A stretch of 30,324 nt of DNA from an uncultured Leptospiraceae bacterium (GTDB taxonomy: Bacteria > Spirochaetota > Leptospiria > Leptospirales > Leptospiraceae), in assembly GCA_937924465.1 (NCBI GenBank), contig CALDSP010000205.1, positions 1 through 30,324 of the forward strand. Direction: 5' to 3'. A model generated the notes under the pieces. The model saw only the letters and a list, made by a program, of their open reading frames with translations. It was not told the DNA's origin and ran no database searches. Position numbers and translations under genes: made by a program. Positions 9,497-16,408 of the stretch are shown in pieces. Each line of letters begins with the position of its first letter. The stretch's first letter is position 1.

Positions 9497-9816
9497 TGTC
9501 TGAAAAACGTTTCGTTCGAATTTGGACAGAAATAAATGTGGAAGAGGTAGAGAAACACCTCATCTACATTGAGGATTTGTACGGCTCTTGTGGTAACTGT
9601 AAAAAACTTGGGCTCAATTATTTAAAAGACATTAAATGTCCAGCCTGCGGCACTACTTTCAAGTATGCCGCCACTACTCTAAAAAGTCCAGCCGATTCCA
9701 TCAAAATACTCAATCGTATAAAGTCGGCTGGCGTCCAGCTAACCCTCATTGAACGGGAGGATTTTACTAAAGCTCAAGCCAAAGATGCTTTAGGCTCACT
9801 CTTTAAAAAGGAATAA
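9496..9816 (+). CDS. Small zinc-ribbon protein, function unknown
   Basis: This 106-aa protein has four cysteines in two knuckles, C32-x2-C35 and C48-x2-C51, separated by 12 residues, the layout of a zinc ribbon. There is no signal peptide, so it should be cytosolic. The rest is mixed alpha/beta with a basic C-terminal tail ending in LFKKE. I do not recognise a named family. Its ATG shares the last A of the OmpA lipoprotein stop codon (TAATG), and its own stop directly abuts the next ATG, so the three genes are almost certainly translated from one transcript. Confidence 0.85.
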   Translation: MSEKRFVRIWTEINVEEVEKHLIYIEDLYGSCGNCKKLGLNYLKDIKCPACGTTFKYAATTLKSPADSIKILNRIKSAGVQLTLIEREDFTKAQAKDALGSLFKKE

Positions 9817-10680
9817 ATGCAAACCCATACCTTTAGTCTCGTTACGCGTCATTGCGAACTAGATATAAATCAACATATCAACAACACAAACTACTTACGT
9901 TATTTAGAAGAAGCTAGGGTTTCTATGCTAAGAGAAAGAGGGCTAGAAATTAGAGAAGTCCATGAATCTCCAGTAGAAATGATCCTTTATAAATACAATT
10001 GTTTTTTTAAAAAGCAAGTTTACTACAATGAAGAGTTAGAAGTATTTAGTACACAAATTCATACACAAAAAGTAAGAGGAATTTTAAGACAAGAAATTTA
10101 TAGAAAAGCTGATAACTCCTTAGTTTTTGTTGCTGATGCTTACTGGGCCTTTGTAGCAAGAGATAAAAAGTACATTCACCTAGCTAGTGAGTTTGCAAAA
10201 AAGTTTGGTTCAGAAATGAACTCTTCCATTCTACCTTATTCTATAGAAAAACTGCAATCTTTTCATGAAGCTAATCCAAAAATATACCACGTTACGCAAG
10301 CTGTAGCTCGTCCTTATGAAATGGATTCTTTTTTTCACATGAATAATGCTGTTTATTCTGCTTATTATGAGCTGGCAAGATGGAATTTTGTAAAAGATAA
10401 TTTTGGTTTAGAATTGTATAAAAACGCAAATGCAAATTCTGTCATTTACAGAAGTTTAATAGAATACATTTATCCCGTAATTGGATTTGACGAATTGTTA
10501 ATTTATACATGGGTAGGTGAACTTACTAAAACTAGAATTATTTATCTTCATGAAATGAGTGATAGAGCCAATAAAGTTCGTTCTCGTGCTAAGTCTGAAA
10601 TTTGTTTTTTACATAAAATAAAAGGAACCCCCACTAAATTGCCAGATAATATCTTCCAAGCCTACTCTTCTTTTGTATAA
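9817..10680 (+). CDS. Tandem hotdog-fold acyl-thioesterase
   Basis: Two 4HBT-type hotdog domains lie in one 287-aa chain. The first has CELDINQHINNTNYLRYLEEAR (residues about 14-35; key D, H, NN and Y) and the second has EMDSFFHMNNAVYSAYYELARW (about 168-190), the same 'D..xHxNN..Y' helix entry. This double-hotdog layout is that of the acyl-ACP/acyl-CoA thioesterase group (FatA/FatB-like), which releases fatty acids from carrier protein or CoA. Both halves keep the motif, so both could be active. No signal peptide is present. It starts immediately after the zinc-ribbon gene stop and ends 3 nt from a convergent gene. Confidence 0.85.
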   Translation: MQTHTFSLVTRHCELDINQHINNTNYLRYLEEARVSMLRERGLEIREVHESPVEMILYKYNCFFKKQVYYNEELEVFSTQIHTQKVRGILRQEIYRKADNSLVFVADAYWAFVARDKKYIHLASEFAKKFGSEMNSSILPYSIEKLQSFHEANPKIYHVTQAVARPYEMDSFFHMNNAVYSAYYELARWNFVKDNFGLELYKNANANSVIYRSLIEYIYPVIGFDELLIYTWVGELTKTRIIYLHEMSDRANKVRSRAKSEICFLHKIKGTPTKLPDNIFQAYSSFV

Positions 10681-10683
10681 TTT

Positions 10684-12351
10684 TTATATTGCAGCAGATA
10701 CCATAAAATAAAAATAAGTTGCTTTGGGATCAAAGGTATAACGCTTGATTGGATTAGTTTCATTTGGGTTATCCCTTACGTTACGAATTGCATCCTGTGC
10801 TTGAATATAAGAAGCTCCAAACCATAAAGAAAGATACTCTGCATAATTATAAATCCAAGTAAAATCATACTGATAAAAAAGACGTTTTCCCAATCTATCA
10901 CTTTTGGTAAACCGTTCATTTGAATAATTCTCTGAACTTCCTCCGGTTATACCCGCTCCCGTTACGTTATACCAAGCATCTTGCAGTTTAGCTTTCATAT
11001 TGTCGTAAGCAACAAATATAAAAGTTCCATATTTTTCTGTTTTTAAATTTACATGAAAAGAATAAGCCTTTGAATTTTGAAAACTGACTAAAGTACTTTG
11101 ACCATTCATAATGTTCCAATAGGGTAAACTTCCCGCAATTTGTGGAAAAAGTGGTGACCAAGTTCCAGCGCGAGAGTCCGACCGATTGGGATCACCCGAA
11201 CCATAAGTATAACCAACCCCTATACGTAAACTTTCAAGAATTAAATAACCGGCTTCTACAGAGAAAAACCTTGAATCATATTTTACGCGTTCGGTATAAA
11301 TGTTGTTTGCTCCATATTTTAAGTCTAGAATATCCCAACCTGCCTTTACTCTCTCTCCATTATAACCCCATTGCCAAGCAGATTCAATTGTAAAATCAAA
11401 AGATTGACCTTTTGGTAAATTGTTATTTGCAGTTCGATTCGTTATGCGAAAGCCTCCAGTATAAAGCTCATCTCTTTGACGAAGCCGATCTTGAGTTGTA
11501 AGGGGGTTGTTGTTTAGAATCCACTTTTTATGCAAACCAAATCCATAAAAATCTACATGAACAAACTCTAATTGTTTAAAAGTGTTATAAGTTCCAGTAA
11601 AATAAGCATCATCAATTGTACCGTTGGCTTTCCCATTTACTGTGATGGTTCCTCCGGGTGCACTATGTTGTTCACTCAAGATTGTTCCAAAAGCATGCAA
11701 GTTGTACTCCTTTGTATTGTACATGAAACGTACACCATCGAAAGAAAATCCATTATAAAGCCAATTCAGAGGTCCCAAAACTTTTAAATCTCCATAAGCA
11801 TAAACCATCCGTCCAATTTGTATATCTAAGGGCACCTTATCCGATTTTTTTAACATAACAAAAGCCTCTCGGATGTCTGTGTTATTTTTCGTAACAACAG
11901 GAGTTGCCGTATAAACATAACCTGCACTTGTACTTAGCGCATAACGTGTATCTCCACCACTTGGAACTTGACTACCACCCCAAACTCTTGAATCTTGAAT
12001 GGTAATTTTCATGGCAAAATAAGGAGAAGGATCTAGAATAAACCACGCTTGTGTTGTTTGCGCAACAAAATTAGAGTAATCATCAGTAGTTTTGTTAAAA
12101 TCAAAATTTTGCCGAGATTCATAACGAGGTCGAACATAAAACCCAAGCTTTAAATTATCTAGCCAAAGAGTATTTGTTTTACGAAGAGATGCAATTTGTT
12201 CTGGACTCAAAAACATAGAACGGAGATACTCTGGAGAGATATCTCCTTTCATAGTAGATTGATAAACTTTGTTTTCTTCTGTCTTAGTTTCTTGAGAATA
12301 AAGAGCATACGTTAAGCAAGAGCTAAAAAAAATTATTAGTAAAAGCTTCAT
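10684..12351 (-). CDS. Outer-membrane beta-barrel porin, alginate-export-like
   Basis: The product has a signal peptide (MKLLLIIFFSSCLTYALYSQ) and then 555 aa in total rich in alternating aromatic/polar strands, glycine and asparagine, ending in YFYFMVSAAI, which fits a barrel-closing strand. The segment LKLGFYVRPRYESRQN, followed by FAMKITIQDSRVWGG, resembles the start of 'alginate export' porins (PF13372-like), a broad class that need not export alginate. It is the last gene of the nrf operon: the nrfA stop codon lies inside its Shine-Dalgarno (TAAGG, 5 nt before ATG), giving tight coupling. In this setting it more likely admits nitrite, nitrate or electron donors to the periplasm, which is inference. 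Confidence 0.82.
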   Translation of the reverse strand: MKLLLIIFFSSCLTYALYSQETKTEENKVYQSTMKGDISPEYLRSMFLSPEQIASLRKTNTLWLDNLKLGFYVRPRYESRQNFDFNKTTDDYSNFVAQTTQAWFILDPSPYFAMKITIQDSRVWGGSQVPSGGDTRYALSTSAGYVYTATPVVTKNNTDIREAFVMLKKSDKVPLDIQIGRMVYAYGDLKVLGPLNWLYNGFSFDGVRFMYNTKEYNLHAFGTILSEQHSAPGGTITVNGKANGTIDDAYFTGTYNTFKQLEFVHVDFYGFGLHKKWILNNNPLTTQDRLRQRDELYTGGFRITNRTANNNLPKGQSFDFTIESAWQWGYNGERVKAGWDILDLKYGANNIYTERVKYDSRFFSVEAGYLILESLRIGVGYTYGSGDPNRSDSRAGTWSPLFPQIAGSLPYWNIMNGQSTLVSFQNSKAYSFHVNLKTEKYGTFIFVAYDNMKAKLQDAWYNVTGAGITGGSSENYSNERFTKSDRLGKRLFYQYDFTWIYNYAEYLSLWFGASYIQAQDAIRNVRDNPNETNPIKRYTFDPKATYFYFMVSAAI

Positions 12352-12358
12352 AAGTACC

Positions 12359-13741
12359 TTACCTTAAAGAAGTTTGTCCTTTTCTAGCATAATCAACAGC
12401 AAGTCCTAAAAGTCTTGCGGCTTCTTGAGGAGCATGAAATCCTGTAGAGTTTTCTGCTTCTACAAAATCAATTAAGAATTGTGCCTTACGTTGGAAATTT
12501 CTAGCTGATTTCAACTCAGCATCTGACTTGCCTTTTTCTTTTGCTTTTTTAATGTCATTTATTAAATCTACTAAAGCATCCAACGCAATATTTCTTAGGA
12601 AATAAGTTTTTTCCTGAATGTTTTCTACTCTTGCTCGAAGTTCTTCCTCTGAAAAACGATGACAAGTCTGACATGCTCTATTGATATTTAGCAATGGACT
12701 TCTTACATGATGATCACTAATTTTTTGAGCTCCTTCCCTTTTGTATGGCATATGACAATCTGCACAACTTACACCCGAACGAGCATGAATTCCCATACTC
12801 CACATTTCAAACTCAGGATGCTGTGCTTTTAAAACAGGCGCTCCTGTTTCTGCATGAATCCAATCTTTAAAATCAACCTCATCATAGTATTCCAACATTT
12901 TTTCTGCACTTAAGCCTTTTGCCCAAGGATAGACAAGTCGTTTTTCTGTTCCTTTAAAATAGTATTCTACATGACACTGTCCACACACATAACTTCGCAT
13001 TTCTTGACGTGTAGAATCTTTATTTGGATCATAATTTTTTTTGCCTTCACTTTCTTTAAGAGCTTTAATTCCTTCTAAAAATCCCGGACGTGTAATTCGA
13101 AGCTCCATAGTTGTGGGATTGTGACAATCTATGCACGTAACGGGATGTTTAAAGTCATTTTTAATTTCTTGATACGGCTTTTGGTTATAATATTCAAAGC
13201 CCTTTATTAAATCTCCATTTCCTGCCTTCATGTATTGCACATATACAGAGGCATGACAATGAATACAAGTTCCGGGTTGTTTGACAACTACTTGACGTTG
13301 GGTGAAAAGTTGATCTTCTAACATATAAGCATGCCCGCGTTCTTCTCTGAAGTCTTTTGCGAAAGCATAGCCTGCCCACATAGTTTTGAGCCTAGGATCT
13401 TCTTCAATTTTGGACTGTGTAACTACAGAACGAGGATCTGCTTGGGTTGGAGTCTTTGGAATTGCCTCACTTCCTCCATAGCGAGTTCGAACCTGATCCA
13501 CAGTACGACGGTAAGAATCAAATTGTAAAGGAAAGTTTTTTCCCCATACAGAAGGATCTTCTGTAGTATCAGTTAGTTCCACTACACGAAAGAAAGGATT
13601 CTTGGCTTCTTGTTTTCTTTCAATCACAGAAACAAGAACTGCAATAACGCCCAACGTAGCCAAAAAAACTAGAATTGAAAAAGTAAGAGCTACTTTTTTA
13701 TTATATCTAATTGTGTGGAAAATAGATTCTTGGTTATTCAT
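12359..13741 (-). CDS. nrfA: Pentahaem cytochrome c nitrite reductase (ammonia-forming) NrfA
   Basis: It reduces nitrite to ammonium with six electrons in the periplasm. An N-terminal hydrophobic anchor or signal (about 17-40) exports it. There are five haem motifs: CIHCH 159-163, CIDCH 203-207, CGQCH 253-257, CADCH 326-330 and CQTCH 357-361. The family signatures are intact: RGHAYMLED (135-143), HVEYYF after the third haem motif with E259/Y260, and KAQHPE with K305, Q307 and the active-site H308, then GIHARSGVSCADCHMPY. The odd point is the first motif: the catalytic haem is normally bound by CxxCK, while here lysine is replaced by histidine. Such CxxCH NrfAs are known in some lineages and need no dedicated lyase; none is encoded here. 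Strong AAGGAGAA precedes the ATG; nrfH ends 9 nt upstream. Confidence 0.95.
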   Translation of the reverse strand: MNNQESIFHTIRYNKKVALTFSILVFLATLGVIAVLVSVIERKQEAKNPFFRVVELTDTTEDPSVWGKNFPLQFDSYRRTVDQVRTRYGGSEAIPKTPTQADPRSVVTQSKIEEDPRLKTMWAGYAFAKDFREERGHAYMLEDQLFTQRQVVVKQPGTCIHCHASVYVQYMKAGNGDLIKGFEYYNQKPYQEIKNDFKHPVTCIDCHNPTTMELRITRPGFLEGIKALKESEGKKNYDPNKDSTRQEMRSYVCGQCHVEYYFKGTEKRLVYPWAKGLSAEKMLEYYDEVDFKDWIHAETGAPVLKAQHPEFEMWSMGIHARSGVSCADCHMPYKREGAQKISDHHVRSPLLNINRACQTCHRFSEEELRARVENIQEKTYFLRNIALDALVDLINDIKKAKEKGKSDAELKSARNFQRKAQFLIDFVEAENSTGFHAPQEAARLLGLAVDYARKGQTSLR

Positions 13742-13750
13742 ATTTTCTCC

Positions 13751-14230
13751 TTATTTTTTAGGGTGTCCTATAGCACCATGACAATGAATACAATCTGAAT
13801 TTGGATGAGACGAAAAATAAGTAATTGATTCTGTAAGTTCCAAATGACAATTCATGCAAGCCTCTTGTGCTATTTTGTAATTACTAGGCTTAATGGAAAG
13901 ATTGTCGGAAAAATTGTCTAAAGTGAATGCATAAGAATGCCAAAAACCATTGCTTGCTTTTGTATAATATTTTCTAAAAAATCCTTTTGGAGCATGGCAA
14001 TCATTGCAAACAGCTATACTATGATGGCTACTTTTTAGCCAACCATCATAATATTGTTGCATAACGTGGCAGTTAGCACAGGCGGATGGATCGTTAGTTA
14101 AATAGGATCCACCTTTTGCATAAATAAAAGTATACAGAGCCAAACCAAATAATAATGGTAAAACCCAAATTGTTAAAAATCGTGCTAGTGCAAAAGTTTT
14201 TGATTCTTTTTCCATATTCTTAAGACTCAT
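13751..14230 (-). CDS. nrfH: Tetrahaem quinol dehydrogenase NrfH (NapC/NirT family)
   Basis: NrfH oxidises menaquinol at the inner membrane and passes electrons to NrfA. A single N-terminal membrane helix (about 14-38) anchors a periplasmic domain with four haem motifs: CANCH 51-55, CNDCH 75-79, CMNCH 125-129 and CIHCH 147-151. A methionine two residues after the first motif (CANCHVM, M57) matches the unusual axial ligand of NrfH haem 1. At 159 aa the length is typical. It lies directly between the fasciclin gene (12 nt gap) and nrfA (9 nt gap), the classic nrfHA order. The start is uncertain between residue 1 and the methionine at residue 6; neither has a strong ribosome site. Confidence 0.94.
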   Translation of the reverse strand: MSLKNMEKESKTFALARFLTIWVLPLLFGLALYTFIYAKGGSYLTNDPSACANCHVMQQYYDGWLKSSHHSIAVCNDCHAPKGFFRKYYTKASNGFWHSYAFTLDNFSDNLSIKPSNYKIAQEACMNCHLELTESITYFSSHPNSDCIHCHGAIGHPKK

Positions 14231-14242
14231 TGAAAGGTTAAC

Positions 14243-14755
14243 TTACTCTTGTAAAACGCTATCAATAACATGAATAATTCCATTGCTTGCAGGAATGCTT
14301 TCAAGAATCTTGGCTATTCCATTTATCATAGGTTCTCCATTTTTCCATTGAATAGAAATATTGTTACCATTTGCCATTCCTAAAGTAAATCCGTCTTTTA
14401 AGTATTCTTTTTTGTAAGAGCCAACAGCTACATGATATTCCAATATATGGATTAGCTCTTTCTTTTTGCTAGGCTCTAATAAAGATTCTACTGTTCCCTT
14501 TGGTAATTTTTCAAAGGCAGCATTTGTAGGAGCAAATACTGTAAAAGGACCGGGATTTGCCAAAGAATCCAAGAGTCCAGCTTCCTTGACCGCAGTTACT
14601 AAAGTAGTGTGATCCTTTGAATTGGCGGCAATTTGTACAATATTGTTTTGAGAACCAATATCTTGAAGAGAAGCCATCCCAGGATTTAAATTTTCTGAAG
14701 TCTTTTCTTCACCACACCCAAGAAAAATCAAAAATACAATAGATAATATTCTCAT
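14243..14755 (-). CDS. Fasciclin (FAS1) domain lipoprotein, first gene of the nrf operon
   Basis: A 170-aa lipoprotein. The signal ends in the lipobox FLGC with C14. A short linker leads into one FAS1 domain: NIVQIAANS at the start, then TLVTAVKEAGLLDSL, the hallmark GPFTVFAPTNAAFEKLP, the H-box HILEYHVAVG and the closing GIIHVIDSVL. FAS1 domains mediate adhesion or bind small ligands in many bacteria. Its place at the head of nrfH-nrfA-porin, directly behind an FNR-type promoter, suggests a periplasmic or membrane-attached role during nitrite respiration, for example ligand or metal binding or complex assembly. That is inference. The ATG has GAGAGGGTG about 5 nt upstream. Confidence 0.9.
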   Translation of the reverse strand: MRILSIVFLIFLGCGEEKTSENLNPGMASLQDIGSQNNIVQIAANSKDHTTLVTAVKEAGLLDSLANPGPFTVFAPTNAAFEKLPKGTVESLLEPSKKKELIHILEYHVAVGSYKKEYLKDGFTLGMANGNNISIQWKNGEPMINGIAKILESIPASNGIIHVIDSVLQE

Positions 14756-14769
14756 AGAAGCACCCTCTC

Positions 14770-14818
14770 TTGTTTTATTTTCACAAGTTTTTAATACAAA
14801 AAAATTGATCTATATCAA
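14770..14818 (-). promoter_or_regulatory. FNR/CRP-type class II promoter of the nrf operon
   Basis: The sequence TTGAT-N4-ATCAA (14805-14818) is a perfect match to the FNR consensus palindrome. Read on the minus strand, a GAAAAT hexamer at 14782-14777 (4 of 6 to TATAAT) lies so that a start at 14770 puts the box centre at -41.5, the standard class II activator position that replaces a -35 element. The predicted leader is short, 14 nt before the fasciclin ATG. This predicts activation of the nrf genes under oxygen limitation by an FNR/CRP-family regulator. The regulator itself is not in the window. Confidence 0.75.
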
Positions 14819-14827
14819 GCTCTAAGA

Positions 14828-14841
14828 TTGATAAAAGTCAC
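14828..14841 (-). promoter_or_regulatory. Degenerate second FNR/CRP-like half-site pair
   Basis: TTGAT-N4-GTCAC has one perfect FNR half and a partial second half that keeps the TCA core. Its centre lies 23 bp upstream of the perfect box. It could be an auxiliary site for the same or a related regulator (for example an NNR- or CRP-type protein), or chance similarity in AT-rich DNA. Confidence 0.3.
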
Positions 14842-14908
14842 AATCAAATTTACACTAACACAATAATTTTTTTATAGATAAAAATAAGAAGGATTTTAAG
14901 GTTCAGTT

Positions 14909-14938
14909 TTGAAGAGTTTAAAAATCCTTGCTTAAAAT
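14909..14938 (+). promoter_or_regulatory. Candidate sigma-70 promoter for the DUF1566 gene
   Basis: TTGAAG (14909-14914) and TAAAAT (14933-14938, 5 of 6) are separated by 18 nt, giving a predicted start near 14945. A 9-bp inverted repeat (AAGGATTTT 14889-14897 with AAAATCCTT 14921-14929) flanks the -35 and reaches into the spacer, which could be an operator. Confidence 0.35.
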
Positions 14939-14977
14939 GATAAAAGAAAGTAGCTGCACAATCTACCCTTAAAAGTA

Positions 14978-14985
14978 AAAGGAGG
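14978..14985 (+). promoter_or_regulatory. Strong ribosome binding site that fixes a GTG start
   Basis: AAAGGAGG ends 5 nt before GTG 14991. This near-perfect Shine-Dalgarno, plus the signal peptide that follows, supports the GTG over any downstream ATG. Confidence 0.8.
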
Positions 14986-14990
14986 AGCCT

Positions 14991-16325
14991 GTGATTTTTA
15001 TAAAATTTATAAAATTTTGTCCTATTTTACTTGCTTTGTTGAGTTGTTTGAAGGCAAAACGCAGTCCGTGGGATATGAGCACCCCCAAAGGGCTTGTTTC
15101 TAACCTCGTCTTTTCTTTCTTGAATGCCCCCAAAGCTCTTCCTTCACCTAAAATCCAAGCACCTCCTCCGGCGGGTAGCTATAGTATCCCTACTTTTATT
15201 ACTTTTTCTGTGGACATTCCAGACGCCAAAATCTACTTCACTTTGGATGGCACGGAGCCTAGTATTAACTCCTTCCTTTATAAATATCCTGTTAGTATAT
15301 GGGCTTTTGCCGGCAGTGGAACAATCCCAGTCAAAATGATAGCCATCAAAGAAGGCTTTCTGAATAGCAGTGTAGTAACAACTACAATAAGACCCTACCA
15401 AATGCCTCCACTAAAAACAGGGCAAACCTCTCCAACTACAAGTTATGCAGACGCGCACTATTCAAAAGGGCTTGTGCGTGGGTATGAGGATAGGGAGGAT
15501 GGGACAGTTTTAGACACAACTACAGGTTTACTTTGGCAGAAATGTGTAAAAGGCAGGGAAGGACCTTCCTGTACTGGAACTGTAGAAACTCTTCCTTTTG
15601 CGGATGCTGAAAATTACTGTGGGTCTCTTTCTCTTGCAGGGGAAAAATGGAGAGTGCCGACTTATTTAGAACTGCAAACCTTACAGGATTATGGTAGCAC
15701 TTATGGGGTAAATACAAGTTTTTTCCCAAATCCACCCGGTGCAATCTGGACAAGCACTCCCCATCCTACCAATCTATCTAATCATAACGCGTATGTAAAT
15801 TTTTTTCATAACTTTGTCCCTGCTTCCACCTCCTTTGCAGCAAAAACAAGCAGTCTCGCTGTCTTGTGCGTGTCTTCCAAATTCAAAAGAGACTTTTTAC
15901 CAAATGCAAGTAATTTCACCGACAATGGAGATGGAACTGTAAAGGATAAGTCCACGGGACTTCTTTGGCAGAAATGTGAAATAGGACAAACATGGAATGG
16001 CACTAGCTGTATTAATGCCTCTTCAGCTAACAAGTGGAACACTGCGTTGGGTAATTGTAATACTTTAAATTTAGCCGGTAAGAGCTGGCGTTTGCCAAAC
16101 ATAAATGAGCTTAGGTCTATTTTAGACATGACCAAAAAAGACCCATTTTTAGACCATGGCATATTTACTACTGGTATATCTGGTGGCGGCGGGCTTTGGA
16201 GTTCTACAACCAATGCGGCTAATTCAAGCGAAGCATTGCTTCTTGTGGCAGCTGATGGCAGAGTAGCTAGTAATGGGAAGAGCTCTGCTTACTACAATAT
16301 TCGTTGCGTGGCAGACGAGCTTTAG
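14991..16325 (+). CDS. Secreted protein with chitobiase-like domain and two DUF1566 (Lcl) domains
   Basis: The start is GTG with a strong ribosome site. A hydrophobic leader runs to a probable relaxed lipobox (LLALLSCLK), so this is likely a surface lipoprotein of 444 aa. Residues about 55-130 fit a chitobiase/hexosaminidase C-terminal-type domain (YSIPTFITFS, IYFTLDGTEPS, IPVKMIAIKEG). Two DUF1566 copies follow, each with 'DGTV.D..TGLLWQKC', 'LAG..WR(V/L)P...EL' and a closing aromatic segment: about 160-295 and 305-440. Lcl-type domains are linked to collagen or host-surface binding in some bacteria and are often expanded in spirochaetes. The gene is clearly GC-richer (sampled lines 43-50%) than its AT-rich neighbours, which hints at transfer or a different selection history. 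Confidence 0.88.
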   Translation: MIFIKFIKFCPILLALLSCLKAKRSPWDMSTPKGLVSNLVFSFLNAPKALPSPKIQAPPPAGSYSIPTFITFSVDIPDAKIYFTLDGTEPSINSFLYKYPVSIWAFAGSGTIPVKMIAIKEGFLNSSVVTTTIRPYQMPPLKTGQTSPTTSYADAHYSKGLVRGYEDREDGTVLDTTTGLLWQKCVKGREGPSCTGTVETLPFADAENYCGSLSLAGEKWRVPTYLELQTLQDYGSTYGVNTSFFPNPPGAIWTSTPHPTNLSNHNAYVNFFHNFVPASTSFAAKTSSLAVLCVSSKFKRDFLPNASNFTDNGDGTVKDKSTGLLWQKCEIGQTWNGTSCINASSANKWNTALGNCNTLNLAGKSWRLPNINELRSILDMTKKDPFLDHGIFTTGISGGGGLWSSTTNAANSSEALLLVAADGRVASNGKSSAYYNIRCVADEL

Positions 16326-16341
16326 TGTAGTTGTTACTACA
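16326..16341. repeat. Short hairpin repeat, copy 1
   Basis: TGTAGT-tgtt-ACTACA forms a perfect 6-bp stem with a 4-nt loop immediately after the DUF1566 stop codon. The 15 nt TGTAGTTGTTACTAC recur exactly 58 bp downstream. Copy 1 is not followed by a T-run, so it is not a terminator on its own. Confidence 0.7.
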
Positions 16342-16383
16342 AAATCGGTTTGGATACTTGAGACGTCCCCCAAGTTTTAAAAC

Positions 16384-16408
16384 TGTAGTTGTTACTACTT
16401 TTTTATTT
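16384..16408 (+). terminator. Hairpin repeat copy 2 with T-run, probable terminator
   Basis: The same 15 nt as copy 1 form a GTAGT/ACTAC stem, here followed by six T and a further T-rich stretch, as in a Rho-independent terminator for the DUF1566 gene. The stem is short and only moderately stable. It lies between convergent genes and abuts the 12-bp palindrome AGTTTTAAAACT (16373-16384), so it may also stop the opposite transcript. Confidence 0.55.

Noticed and set aside
10684..14230. Porin-cytochrome conduit for extracellular electron transfer
   Set aside because: Such conduits need a decahaem-type cytochrome inserted in the barrel; here the only cytochromes are clear NrfA and NrfH.
16326..16398. 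Possible integron attC site behind the DUF1566 gene
   Set aside because: The repeats lack the GTTRRRY/RYYYAAC core sites and pair within each copy, not as one long imperfect hairpin; no integrase is present.
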